From the NCBI RefSeq assembly GCF_015319165.1, contig NZ_JADIVZ010000004.1, positions 124,001-188,000 of the forward strand: a stretch of 64,000 nucleotides of DNA, in the 5' to 3' direction. How positions within the stretch are numbered: position 1 is the stretch's first letter; every line of letters begins with the position of its first letter. A program made the position numbers and the translations under genes. The notes under the pieces are model-generated. The model was not told where the DNA came from and ran no database searches. It was given only the letters and a program-made list of their open reading frames with translations. Positions 15,938 through 23,926 of the stretch are shown one piece after another. This DNA is from Nocardioides acrostichi (GTDB lineage: Bacteria; Actinomycetota; Actinomycetes; Propionibacteriales; Nocardioidaceae).

Positions 15938-16344
15938 GCCTCGGCCCCCGCACGCACGGCGACCGTCACGGTGCCGATGACGTGCGCACCCAGGGACACC
16001 GAGCCCGTCACCTTCACGATCGCGATGCCGTCGCGCACCTCGGCGACCTCACCGGAGAATGTGAGCGTGTCGTAGGGGTAGGCAGGTGCGCCGAGTCGGA
16101 TCGAGATGCCCCGGATCTCGACGTCATGGCCCAGCGTGTCCTCGACGTACTTCTGGCACAGGGCGGTGGAGGTGAGGATGTTGACGAAGATGTCCCGACT
16201 CCCCGCCGCCTGCGCGATGTCGCGGTCGTGGTGCACGTCTTGGAAGTCGCGGGTCGCGATCGCCGTCGAGACCACCATCGTCGGGGTGATCGGCAGTTCC
16301 CACTCGGGAAGCTTCGTACCCGTCTGGATGCTCACTGGGCTCAT
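15934..16344 (-). CDS. chsH1: ChsH1-like MaoC hydratase subunit
   Basis: A 136-residue hot-dog-fold protein. DFQDVHHDRDIAQAAGSRDIFVN (about residues 33-55) holds the hydratase D-x4-H pair and the conserved HHDRD. In M. tuberculosis ChsH1 carries the catalytic residues and works with the N-terminal domain of ChsH2 to hydrate the C17 enoyl-CoA side chain. The ATG at 16344 overlaps the stop of the DUF35 gene (ATGA), which makes it a better start than the in-frame codon six residues upstream. The context is full synteny with the chs operon. Confidence 0.85.
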   Translation of the reverse strand: MSPVSIQTGTKLPEWELPITPTMVVSTAIATRDFQDVHHDRDIAQAAGSRDIFVNILTSTALCQKYVEDTLGHDVEIRGISIRLGAPAYPYDTLTFSGEVAEVRDGIAIVKVTGSVSLGAHVIGTVTVAVRAGAEA

Positions 16345-16736
16345 GCCTCCGCCTTCCGCCACACCGGCAGCGCCAGCTCGTCGTCGATCCGGTTGAACCC
16401 GACCTGCAGCCGCAGGCCGATCCGGAGCTCCTCGGGTGCCAGGTCGACGACCTCGCCCACCATCCGCACACCCTCGTCGAGGTCGATGAGCGCCAGCAGG
16501 ATCGGCAGCTCCTTGTCAGGGATCGGCGGGTGCCGGTGCACCACGAAGCTGAACACCGTGCCGGTGCCGGCGGCGACGACGAAGCCGCGGTCGAGCGCTC
16601 CACAGTCCGGACACGCGGGGCCGGGTGGGTGCCGTAGCGCACCGCAGTTGTTGCACCGCTGCAGGCGCAGCTGGTCGGCCAGCGTGCCCTCCCAGAAGTA
16701 GGTCGAATCGAGCCCGACCATCGGACGCACGGCCAT
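16341..16736 (-). CDS. DUF35/OB-fold zinc-ribbon protein, equivalent of the ChsH2 C-terminal domain
   Basis: A 131-residue protein with a rubredoxin-like zinc ribbon (RCNNCGALRHPPGPACPDCGA, cysteines near residues 28, 31, 42, 45) followed by an OB fold. In M. tuberculosis this domain is the C-terminal half of ChsH2 and pairs with Ltp2 to form the active aldolase. Here it is a separate polypeptide whose ATG overlaps the stop of the dehydratase-domain gene (TGATG at 16734-16738). No frameshift mutation is needed to explain the split, because both parts have normal ends. Confidence 0.85.
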   Translation of the reverse strand: MAVRPMVGLDSTYFWEGTLADQLRLQRCNNCGALRHPPGPACPDCGALDRGFVVAAGTGTVFSFVVHRHPPIPDKELPILLALIDLDEGVRMVGEVVDLAPEELRIGLRLQVGFNRIDDELALPVWRKAEA

Positions 16737-17290
16737 CAGGCGTCCTCCCCCCGGCCAGCGACCGTCTCCTTCGGCACGAACTTCAGCACCCGGAACAGCA
16801 TCGTGGCCACGACCTCGGCCTCCGGTCCGTCTCCGACGTACCAGGTGTTGCGCGAGGTGACGAAGTACCCCACGCCCATACCGGTGGCCTTGGGGCCGAC
16901 GACGGACTCCAGCCGGGTGGTCACTCGGACGCGCTCGCCGACGCGCAGCGAACGGGCGTACTCCTGCTCGCAGTTCGTGCCGAGCACGGCGGTGAACCCG
17001 AGATCGGTGAGCACGCGCATCATGCCGTGCAGGGGGTCGTCGGCCGGGGGCCTGCCGCCCAGGCCGTACATGGTCCAGACCTGGGCCATCGCCGGCGGCG
17101 CTTCACCGCACTGCCAGCGCGGGTTGTCGATGCCCATCGCCTCGAGCCAGTTGTTGATCGTCGGCTGATTGACCTCGTCGCGCGCCGACCGCTCAGCGGC
17201 CTCCCCCAGCCCCTTGATGCGCTCGGCGGTGGCCATCACCTGGTCGTGCACGCCCTGGTCGACCAGCGGCTCCTGCGCCGTCCCACTCAT
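16736..17290 (-). CDS. chsH2: MaoC-like (FAS1 dehydratase N-domain) protein, equivalent of the ChsH2 N-terminal domain
   Basis: A 184-residue hot-dog protein. APPAMAQVWTMYG (about residues 64-76) and LGTNCEQEYARSLRVGERVRVTT (about 103-125) are typical of the non-catalytic half of two-component hydratases, which shapes the acyl tunnel. It lacks the D-x4-H pair found in the ChsH1 gene. In mycobacteria the same domain is fused to DUF35 as ChsH2. The start overlaps the stop of the fused dehydrogenase gene (ATGA at 17287-17290), so the whole operon is translationally coupled. Confidence 0.83.
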   Translation of the reverse strand: MSGTAQEPLVDQGVHDQVMATAERIKGLGEAAERSARDEVNQPTINNWLEAMGIDNPRWQCGEAPPAMAQVWTMYGLGGRPPADDPLHGMMRVLTDLGFTAVLGTNCEQEYARSLRVGERVRVTTRLESVVGPKATGMGVGYFVTSRNTWYVGDGPEAEVVATMLFRVLKFVPKETVAGRGEDA

Positions 17291-19521
17291 CGCGGCACCC
17301 GCGGCAGTCCAAGGCCGAACATCGCGATCAGCTCGCGCTGCACCTCCTGCACGCCACCGCCGAAGGTGAGCACCAGGTTCCGCTTGGCCTGGGCGTCGAG
17401 GTAGGCCATCAACGCCTTGGTGCGCGGCTCGCTGGGGTCGCCGTAGCGGTGCACGATGCGCACCAGGTCGGCCGAGAGGTGCTGCACCTGATCGGCGGCG
17501 AACACCTTCGAGGACGACGCGTCGCCCACCGAGATCTCACCCTGGGCCGCCGCCCGGGCGACCTCCCAGTTGAGCAACTCGTTGACCCGGAAGACCGCGT
17601 TCACCCGGCCGAGCGCCTCGGTGACGTCCGGCCGGTCGAGCACGCCGGCCTCACGCGCCCAGGCGAGGACCTTGTCACGCAGGCCCTCGATGCGGCCGGC
17701 CGGGCCGAGCATGACCCGCTCGTGGTTGAGCTGGGTGGTGATGAGCTTCCAGCCGGCATTTTCCTCCCCGACCAGCATGTCGACCGGCACCCGCACGTCG
17801 TTGTAGTAGGTGGCGTTGACGTGGTGCGAGCCGTCGGCGGTGATGATCGGCGTCCAGGAGTAGCCCGGGTCGCTGGTGTCGACGATCAGGATCGAGATGC
17901 CGCGGTGCTTGGGCGCCTCGGTGTCGGTGCGCACCGCGAGCCACACGAAGTCGGCCTGGTGGCCGCCGGTGGTCCACAGCTTCTGGCCGTTGACGACGTA
18001 GTGGTCGCCCTCCCTCCTGGCCGTGGTGCGCAGCGAGGCCAGGTCGGTACCGGCGTCGGGCTCGGAGTACCCGATGGCGAAGTGCACGTCACCGGCGAGG
18101 ATGCGGGCGAGGAACTTCTCCTTCTGCGCCGGCGTGCCGTAGCGGATCAGCGTGGGGCCGACGGTCTGGAGGGTCACCGCTGGCAGGTGCACGTCGGCCC
18201 ACTGCGCCTCGTTGGCGAAGATGGTCTGCTCGATCTCGCCCAACCCGTGACCGCCGTACTCCTGCGGCCAGCCGACGCCGAGCCAGCCGTCGTCACCCAT
18301 CTTGCGGATGAGCCGCTGATAGGTCTCGCCGTGCCGGTCGCGGGCACCCTCGGCCACAGAGTCGCGTTCCTCGTTCTGCTCGGCCAGGCTCGTGAAATAC
18401 GCGCGCAGCTCGGCCTTGAGGCTGCGCTGCGCCTGGGTGAGCTCGAGGTTCTTCGAGGCCGCACTCTCCACCGGCACGTCGCTGGGCAGGGTGTCGAGGT
18501 CGTGGGTGAGGTCGGTGATCCACGAGAAGTAGTGGTGCAGCGGGTAGGTCTCGTCGACGCCCACGCCCCCGTGCAGGTGGTGGCACGTGCGCAGCGCCTT
18601 CGGGCCTTCGGCACACACCCAGTACGACGCCACCGCGAGGTCGTCCGCGGCGTCGAGGCCGGCGGAGACTCGCCAGGCCACGTTGTCGGCAGCGAGGTCG
18701 GTGAGGCGAGAGACGATGTAGACCTCGGCGATCTGCATGGCCACGGCCTGGAACTCCGCCAGGCTCCGACCGAACTGCGTGCGGCCCTTGACGTAGGACG
18801 CCGTGAGGTCGCGCGCCCCGGCCACGACACCGGCCGCCTGGACCGCGAGACCCGCGACCGCGATGTCGAGCAGGGTACGGGCCGCCGTGCGGTCGAGCGC
18901 GTCGTCGAGCAACTCCGCGGGAGCGCCGTCGAGCACCACGGTGTGCCGCGTGCCGCGCTCGGAGCAGCTCGACTCCTCCAGCACGACGCCGGGACCGGTC
19001 GGGTCGACCAGCGCGACGATCGTGCGGTCGCCGTCCGTCGCCGTGACGAGCAGACGGGTGGCGCGGTCGGCGTAGGTCACCGAGATCTTGCGACCCGAGA
19101 CGGTGCCGTCGTCGAAGGTGGTGGTCGGGGTGGCTCCCAGCCGGGATCCGGCCTCGCGGATCGCGGGCGACAGCAGGGTCTCGCCCGTCGCGACTCCGGG
19201 GAGCAGATCCTTGGCCTGGGCGTCGGTGCCGTGGGCCGCGAGCGTGAGGGCTCCGCACGCCAGCGTCTCCCACACCGGCAGGTGCCGCGCCCGTCGACCG
19301 ACCTCGCGCAGCAGGGCGGCGAGCTCGACCAGGCCGAGTCCCTCACCCCCGTGCTCCTCGGGCACCGGTAGCGCCAGCAGCCCGGCCGCTGCCAGGTCGG
19401 ACCACGCCGCGTCGCGCTCCAGGGCCTCCACGGCCACCGCGCGCACCGCCTCGACCGACTCAGCGTGCTCGGTGGGGTCGAACCCGGTCACGTCGTTGCT
19501 CACGCCGTTGTGCATGCCCAA
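17287..19521 (-). CDS. Fused ChsE1-ChsE2-type acyl-CoA dehydrogenase
   Basis: A 744-residue chain holding two complete acyl-CoA dehydrogenase modules. The first (about 1-375) has FGRSLAEFQAVAMQIAEV and the terminal LHGGVGVDETYPLHHYFSW. The second (about 376-744) has GYSEPDAGTDLASLRT, GQKLWTTGGHQADFVWLAVRTD and ends GGGVQEVQRELIAMFGLGLP. In M. tuberculosis these are separate subunits FadE28 and FadE29, which form an alpha2-beta2 enzyme that dehydrogenates the C3 steroid side chain. Here they appear fused in that order. A KstR box (19525-19538) lies just upstream. The ATG at 19515 is an equally good start. Confidence 0.88.
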   Translation of the reverse strand: MGMHNGVSNDVTGFDPTEHAESVEAVRAVAVEALERDAAWSDLAAAGLLALPVPEEHGGEGLGLVELAALLREVGRRARHLPVWETLACGALTLAAHGTDAQAKDLLPGVATGETLLSPAIREAGSRLGATPTTTFDDGTVSGRKISVTYADRATRLLVTATDGDRTIVALVDPTGPGVVLEESSCSERGTRHTVVLDGAPAELLDDALDRTAARTLLDIAVAGLAVQAAGVVAGARDLTASYVKGRTQFGRSLAEFQAVAMQIAEVYIVSRLTDLAADNVAWRVSAGLDAADDLAVASYWVCAEGPKALRTCHHLHGGVGVDETYPLHHYFSWITDLTHDLDTLPSDVPVESAASKNLELTQAQRSLKAELRAYFTSLAEQNEERDSVAEGARDRHGETYQRLIRKMGDDGWLGVGWPQEYGGHGLGEIEQTIFANEAQWADVHLPAVTLQTVGPTLIRYGTPAQKEKFLARILAGDVHFAIGYSEPDAGTDLASLRTTARREGDHYVVNGQKLWTTGGHQADFVWLAVRTDTEAPKHRGISILIVDTSDPGYSWTPIITADGSHHVNATYYNDVRVPVDMLVGEENAGWKLITTQLNHERVMLGPAGRIEGLRDKVLAWAREAGVLDRPDVTEALGRVNAVFRVNELLNWEVARAAAQGEISVGDASSSKVFAADQVQHLSADLVRIVHRYGDPSEPRTKALMAYLDAQAKRNLVLTFGGGVQEVQRELIAMFGLGLPRVPR

Positions 19522-19524
19522 AAC

Positions 19525-19538
19525 TGTAACGTGTTCTA
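19525..19538. promoter_or_regulatory. KstR operator TGTAACGTGTTCTA
   Basis: It matches the KstR consensus TnnAACnnGTTnnA at every defined position. It lies between the divergent chsE operon and the esterase gene, 4 bp from the chsE start, and could repress both. Confidence 0.85.
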
Positions 19539-19562
19539 TTCAGCCTGGCGAGGCGTGGTTGG

Positions 19563-20813
19563 ATGACGAGCATGTCGTTCCTGCGTCGACGAGCCGTCAC
19601 CGCCGCCCTCACCGCGAACGCCCTCCACCCCCTCCCGGGCTACGGCCCCGCGGTCCCCTCGTTCTTCGCCGGCTGGCTCACCGACGAGCTGGCCCCCCAC
19701 TGGCTGGCCAGCACCGTGCTCGACACCGGCGTCCAGCTCGCCCGCGGCAAGCGCGATCCGCTCGCCCTGGGCCTGGCGGTTGCGAGCGTGGCCGGCCTCG
19801 GCTACCTCATCGACCAGAGTGGCCGCGTGCGCGAGGAGGTCGAGACCGCCCTGACCGAGTCGATCGGGGCCGACTACGCCGAGCAGCTCGACGCCGCCCC
19901 CACACCGGCCGAGCTCGCGGTGCCGTGGCGCAAGCTGGTCAACCCGTTCCGCATGCGCGACGCCGGCGTGCGCGTCGAGAAGGACATCGCCTACGACGAC
20001 ACCACGGGCAAGCGGGGCCTGCTCGACATCTACCTGCCCGCGGCCGGGTCGGTCGAGAGGGCCCCCGTGCTGCTCCAGGTGCACGGCGGGGCCTGGACCG
20101 TCGGCAGCAAGGAGGAGCAGGGCATCCCGCTCATGCACCGCCTGGCCAGCAAGGGCTGGGTCTGCGTGGCGATCAACTACCGCCTCTCCCCGCGCGCCAC
20201 CTGGCCCGAGCACGTCGTCGACGTCAAGAAGGCCATCGCGTGGATCAAGCAGAACATCGCGGCCTACGGCGGCGACGCCGACTACCTGGCCATCACCGGC
20301 GGCTCGGCCGGCGGCCACCTGGCCTCCCTGGCCGCGCTCACGCCGCACGTGAAGGAGTGGCAGCCCGGCTTCGAGGACGCCGACACCTCGGTCGACGTGG
20401 CCGTGCCCGTCTACGGCGTCTACGACTTCGCGGGCGTGCAAGGCACCAAGGCCTCTACCCAACTGCGCGACCGGTTCCTGGCCAAGCGGGTCATGAAGAC
20501 GACCTTCGCCGCGCGTCCCGAGGTCTTCGAGCAGGCCTCACCTCTGCTCCAGGTCACCGCCGAGGCGCCGGACTTCTTCGTGCTGCACGGTCGCTACGAC
20601 ACCCTCGTGCCGGTCGCGCAGGCCCGGGCTTTCGTCGAGGCGCTGCGCAGTGTCTCCACGGCGACCGTGGCCTACGCCGAGCTGCCCGGAGCGCAGCACG
20701 CCTTCGACATCTTCTTCTCGATCCGCAGCTCGCACACGCTGAATGCGGTCGACCGATTCCTGCACTGGCACTGGAACCGGCACACCCGCGGTGTCGACGT
20801 GGCGGCCGGCTGA
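19563..20813 (+). CDS. Alpha/beta-hydrolase esterase of the HSL/BD-FAE group
   Basis: A 416-residue esterase. The oxyanion motif VHGGAWTVGS lies near residue 173, the nucleophile elbow ITGGSAGGHLAS near residue 240, an acid in HGRYDTLVPV near residue 340 and the histidine in GAQHAFD near residue 378. The first 110 residues are a poorly conserved, mildly hydrophobic extension found in mycobacterial lipase/esterases of the LipN/LipQ kind. It diverges from the chs operon across a KstR box, so it may release steroid or fatty esters when steroid is present. The start may instead be the ATG at 19572. Confidence 0.82.
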   Translation: MTSMSFLRRRAVTAALTANALHPLPGYGPAVPSFFAGWLTDELAPHWLASTVLDTGVQLARGKRDPLALGLAVASVAGLGYLIDQSGRVREEVETALTESIGADYAEQLDAAPTPAELAVPWRKLVNPFRMRDAGVRVEKDIAYDDTTGKRGLLDIYLPAAGSVERAPVLLQVHGGAWTVGSKEEQGIPLMHRLASKGWVCVAINYRLSPRATWPEHVVDVKKAIAWIKQNIAAYGGDADYLAITGGSAGGHLASLAALTPHVKEWQPGFEDADTSVDVAVPVYGVYDFAGVQGTKASTQLRDRFLAKRVMKTTFAARPEVFEQASPLLQVTAEAPDFFVLHGRYDTLVPVAQARAFVEALRSVSTATVAYAELPGAQHAFDIFFSIRSSHTLNAVDRFLHWHWNRHTRGVDVAAG

Positions 20814-20820
20814 GCCGGCC
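20804..20820 (+). terminator. GC-rich hairpin at the end of the esterase gene
   Basis: A perfect 7-bp stem, GGCCGGC/GCCGGCC, with the stop codon TGA as its loop. It sits between convergent genes ending at 20813 and 20845. There is no T-tract, so it could be an intrinsic-like or bidirectional terminator. Confidence 0.5.
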
Positions 20821-20844
20821 CCCACGGGGTAGGCCCGTCGAGGG

Positions 20845-21870
20845 TCAGCCTTCGCTGTCGGGCGGCGCCTCGCCGAGGGCCTTGCGCTCGAGGTCGAGCA
20901 CCAGCGTGCCGACGCGCCCGAGGGCCGACTCGAACCTCTGCCACGGCACGGCGAGTTCCGACGGTGCGGCGGAGTCGTCCTGACGTGCCACTCGGCTGCG
21001 CACCACGTGCAGGGCCAGGCGCAGCGCGGTGAGCGCGTTGTTCACGTCGTGGGCGGCCTGACGGATGCCCACCTCGTCCGGGTGCGCCCGGCTCGGAAGA
21101 ACCTGCCCGTCGGGGTCACCCACGGAGTCCAGTCCGTCGTCGGCCGTCGCCGCACCCGCGATCAGTGGCGCACGCTCGGCCTCGAGGGCGATCCATCGGT
21201 ATCCGGCGCCGCTCTCGGTGGCGATGTAACGCGGCGTCTGGGCATCGTCTCCGATCTTGCTGCGCAACGACCGCAGGTGGGCGCGCAGGGCAGCGCGCGT
21301 CTCGTCGCCGTGGCCGGAGTCCCACACCGTGTGCAGTAGCCACCGGTGGGTGAGCAACTTGCCGGGATTCGTCACCAGCGCCTCGAGCAGGCGGCGCTCG
21401 GTGGGCGTCAGGTGCACGGACTCCCCCTGGCGCGTGACGATCTGGTCGCCCAGGTCGATGGCGAGTTCGCCGAAGGTCCGCATGCGGCTGACCTCGTCGT
21501 CGGCGGCGGCCTGGGTGCGACGCAACAGCGCCCTCAGCCGCGCGACCAGCTCGTCGAGGCCGAACGGCTTCTGGAGGTAGTCGTCGGCACCTGCCTCCAG
21601 GGCGGCCACCTTGCGGGCGGCGTCGGTCATGCCCGAGAGGATGAGCACGGGCACGGTGGTCCAGGTGCGCAGAGTGCGTACGAGATCCAGGCCGTCGGTG
21701 TCGGGCAGTCCCAGGTCGAGCACGACCACGTCGGGCGCGGCGGTGGCGAGGGTCTCGAACCCCTCGCGCCCGTCGGCAGCGAGCAGGACGTCGAAGCCGG
21801 CGCGGGCCAGGGCCCCCCGCAGCGCCAGGCGCACCTGCGGCTCGTCGTCGATCACCAGGACTCGCGTCAT
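20845..21870 (-). CDS. OmpR/KdpE-type response regulator with a C-terminal HDxNN helix
   Basis: A 341-residue regulator. The receiver domain (1-118) has Asp8-Asp9, the phosphoacceptor Asp52 in VLDLGLPD and Lys101. A winged-helix output domain covers about 131-228 (LTPTERRLLEALVTNPGKLLT ... GAGYRW). About 110 extra residues follow, with AAHDVNNALTALRLALHVV (272-290), which resembles the H-box helix of histidine kinases (His274) without an ATPase domain. Normal family length is about 230. It has a leaderless start (TAGGGT 7 nt upstream). The extension could be a phosphotransfer or dimerisation helix; this is inference. Confidence 0.85.
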   Translation of the reverse strand: MTRVLVIDDEPQVRLALRGALARAGFDVLLAADGREGFETLATAAPDVVVLDLGLPDTDGLDLVRTLRTWTTVPVLILSGMTDAARKVAALEAGADDYLQKPFGLDELVARLRALLRRTQAAADDEVSRMRTFGELAIDLGDQIVTRQGESVHLTPTERRLLEALVTNPGKLLTHRWLLHTVWDSGHGDETRAALRAHLRSLRSKIGDDAQTPRYIATESGAGYRWIALEAERAPLIAGAATADDGLDSVGDPDGQVLPSRAHPDEVGIRQAAHDVNNALTALRLALHVVRSRVARQDDSAAPSELAVPWQRFESALGRVGTLVLDLERKALGEAPPDSEG

Positions 21871-21877
21871 GGGGCCA

Positions 21878-21883
21878 ACCCTA
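21878..21883 (-). promoter_or_regulatory. -10 element TAGGGT of the regulator gene
   Basis: TAGGGT lies 7 nt before the ATG at 21870. The remaining 170 bp up to the divergent receiver gene show no other clear signal. Confidence 0.5.
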
Positions 21884-22054
21884 GGGGTGCGAGACCTTCG
21901 CCCGGCACACGACCTTCACGACTTCTTCACTCCCTGGTGCCCAGGCTTCATGTCGGCCCGGCGGCGTATGGGGCAGGCTCTGTCACGGGTTCTGTGCCGG
22001 GATCCCCCCGATCCGACACCGAACCCACCTACTTCGAGCACCATGGGGTTGCGT

Positions 22055-22423
22055 ATGGCACGAGTGCTGGTCGTCGACGACGACGACGACATACGGATGC
22101 TCATCGCGCTCACCCTCGAGCGGGCCGGCTACAGCGTGACCAGCGTCGCCGACGGCAACGATGCGCTGGCCGAGCTCGTGGCCGAGCACTACGACCTCAC
22201 GGTGCTCGACGTCTGCCTGCCCGGGCTCGACGGCATCGAGGTGGCTCGGGCCCTGCGCTCCGCGAAGCCCGAGACGTCGCCCACCGTGGTCATGGTGTCG
22301 GCGATGACCTCGGCCGCCGACCGAGCGGCCGGCCGGGCCGCCGGCGCCGTCACCTACATGACGAAGCCCTTTCGTCTCGGAGACCTCGCCGACACCGTCG
22401 CGTCACACGTGCCCCCCGTGTGA
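22055..22423 (+). CDS. Single-domain response regulator (CheY-like)
   Basis: A 122-residue receiver domain without an output domain. It begins MARVLVVDDDDDIRMLIAL. The acidic pocket is in VVDDDDD, the phosphoacceptor aspartate in LTVLDVCLPGLDG, the switch residue in MVSAMTS and the lysine in YMTKPF. An ATG 12 nt upstream (22043) is also possible; the GGGG six nucleotides before 22055 favours the shorter form. It is followed immediately by the remains of a histidine kinase gene on the same strand, so it was probably one half of a two-component pair whose kinase has been lost. Confidence 0.82.
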   Translation: MARVLVVDDDDDIRMLIALTLERAGYSVTSVADGNDALAELVAEHYDLTVLDVCLPGLDGIEVARALRSAKPETSPTVVMVSAMTSAADRAAGRAAGAVTYMTKPFRLGDLADTVASHVPPV

Positions 22424-22438
22424 CCCCCGGCCATCGCC

Positions 22439-23085
22439 GTGCACCCGGCGGCATCCCGGCGCGATCGCCCGGTGACGTCGCCCTCACCACTGCGCCCGAC
22501 TCTGGGGGGTGGCGGACTCGTCCTGCTCTCGGGCGTCCTGGTCGTGGTGGCGCTCTCGCTCACCGTCTCCGGCACCACCGTCGCCGTCTGGTGGCCGGCG
22601 TGCTCACCGAGCGCCAGCGGGCGCTCGACCGACTGGCAGAGCTCGACCGCGCCCAGTCCGAGTTCGTCACGACCGTGAGCCACGAACGGCGCACCCCCAT
22701 GACGAGCGCCTACCACGAATCCGCAGGCCTCCTGCGCGACCGGAGCCTCGACGTCGAGCTTCGCCTCACTCCGCGAACCCACGTGCGAGGCGACCGCGAC
22801 CAGCTGGTGCGAGCCGTGGTCGTCCTCTCCTCGAACGCGGTCAAGTTCACCCAGACGGCGGCCGGATCACGGTGGTCGTCGAGCGTCGCCACGACGACGC
22901 TCAGGCGGTCTCGGTCGTGTCCGTGACGGACACGGGCGCCGGAATCCCCGTCGAGGATCCTTTCCCGCGTGGCCGAGCGCTTCTATCGGGCCGAGCAGGC
23001 CGTCGTCGTCTCCACCCAGGGCACCGGCCTGGGCCTGGCGATCGACGTTTCGGTGCTCGAGGCGCGCGGCGCTCAGCCGCTGTGC
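22439..23085 (+). pseudogene. Decayed sensor histidine kinase
   Basis: Pieces of a membrane histidine kinase are readable in order but in shifting frames. A transmembrane segment (GGLVLLSGVLVVVALSLTV) is in the frame of 22439. Then the H-box SEFVTTVSHERRTPMTS and the N-box DRDQLVRAVVVLSSNAVKF lie about 22600-22855 in another frame. The G1 box VTDTGAGIPVED comes around 22920-22955 in the third frame. The F/G2 region ERFYRAEQAVVVSTQGTGLGLAI follows from 22969. At least three frame changes are needed, and the spacing between H- and N-box is shorter than normal. It follows the receiver gene by 15 bp. The 3' end runs into the convergent SDR gene. Confidence 0.78.
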
Positions 23086-23915
23086 CAGGCGGCGCTCACC
23101 CCGCCGTCGACGAGCAGGTTGGTGCCGGTGACGAACGATGCGTCGTCGCCGAGCAGGAAGTCGCACGCGGCCGCGACGTCGTCGGCCGTACCGATCCGCC
23201 CCGTACCGGACGCCTCGATCATGGTGCGCATGATCGCACCGCTCGGCCCCTCCAACTCGGCACGCCCCAGCGCCGTGGCGATGACGCCCGGCGACACCGC
23301 GTTCAAGCGCGTGCCCCGGCGGCCCCAGTCCAAGCTGCGCGCCGCGACGCGGGCGATGTTGGCCTGTTTGGCCAGCGCGTAGGCCTCCTCGCGACCGAGC
23401 GTGGCGGCCTCCAGGCCGGGGTGCGAGAGCAGCTCGCCGGTGGGCGCCAGCGCCAGATGACGGCGCAGATCCTCCGTCGGCTGAGGGAAGATCGACGCGG
23501 CCACGGAGGCGATCACCACCGCAGCGCCGCCCCCGCGCATCACCGGCTCGAAGGCGTCGAGCACCAGCGCGGTGCCGAGCACGTCGACGACGAGGATCTG
23601 CTCGACGCTGGCGTGCACCGGCGAGACTCCGGCCGTGTGCACCAACGCCACCACCGCGCCGAGGTCGGCGCACGCCGCGGCCAGAGCGTACACGGAGCTC
23701 GCATCGGCCACGTCGACCGCGAGCGGCGTCACGTCGTACCCGGCGTTGCCGAGCTCGGCCGCCCCCCGTTCGAGGATGCTCGCCGACCGATCGGCGATCA
23801 GGAGCCGGCGCCCGCGACCGATCCGGCGAGCGATGGCCAGCCCCATCTCGCCGACGCCGACGACGACGGCCGCGTCACGAGCCCTCGCGAGCGGACCGGG
23901 GGCGCAGTCCGTCAT
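23073..23915 (-). CDS. Short-chain dehydrogenase/reductase
   Basis: A 280-residue SDR. The usual TGxxxGxG loop is replaced by VVVGVGEMGLAIARRI near residue 17, followed by DVADASSVYAL, HTAGVS in place of NNAG, and a YALAKQANIARVAARSLDW active-site helix with the Y-x3-K pair. NAVSPGVIATAL and LVDGGVS complete the family pattern. The unusual nucleotide loop resembles SDRs annotated as 3alpha-HSD/coniferyl alcohol dehydrogenase-like. The ATG at 23915 is preferred over an upstream codon that lies inside the transpeptidase gene. It starts 12 bp after that gene ends and may share its transcript. Confidence 0.8.
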   Translation of the reverse strand: MTDCAPGPLARARDAAVVVGVGEMGLAIARRIGRGRRLLIADRSASILERGAAELGNAGYDVTPLAVDVADASSVYALAAACADLGAVVALVHTAGVSPVHASVEQILVVDVLGTALVLDAFEPVMRGGGAAVVIASVAASIFPQPTEDLRRHLALAPTGELLSHPGLEAATLGREEAYALAKQANIARVAARSLDWGRRGTRLNAVSPGVIATALGRAELEGPSGAIMRTMIEASGTGRIGTADDVAAACDFLLGDDASFVTGTNLLVDGGVSAAWHSG

Positions 23916-23926
23916 CGCGGACCCCG

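Noticed and set aside
16341..17290. Frameshift breaking a fused ChsH2
   Set aside because: Both proteins have complete domains and the TGATG overlap matches the coupling used throughout this operon, so a natural split is the simpler reading.
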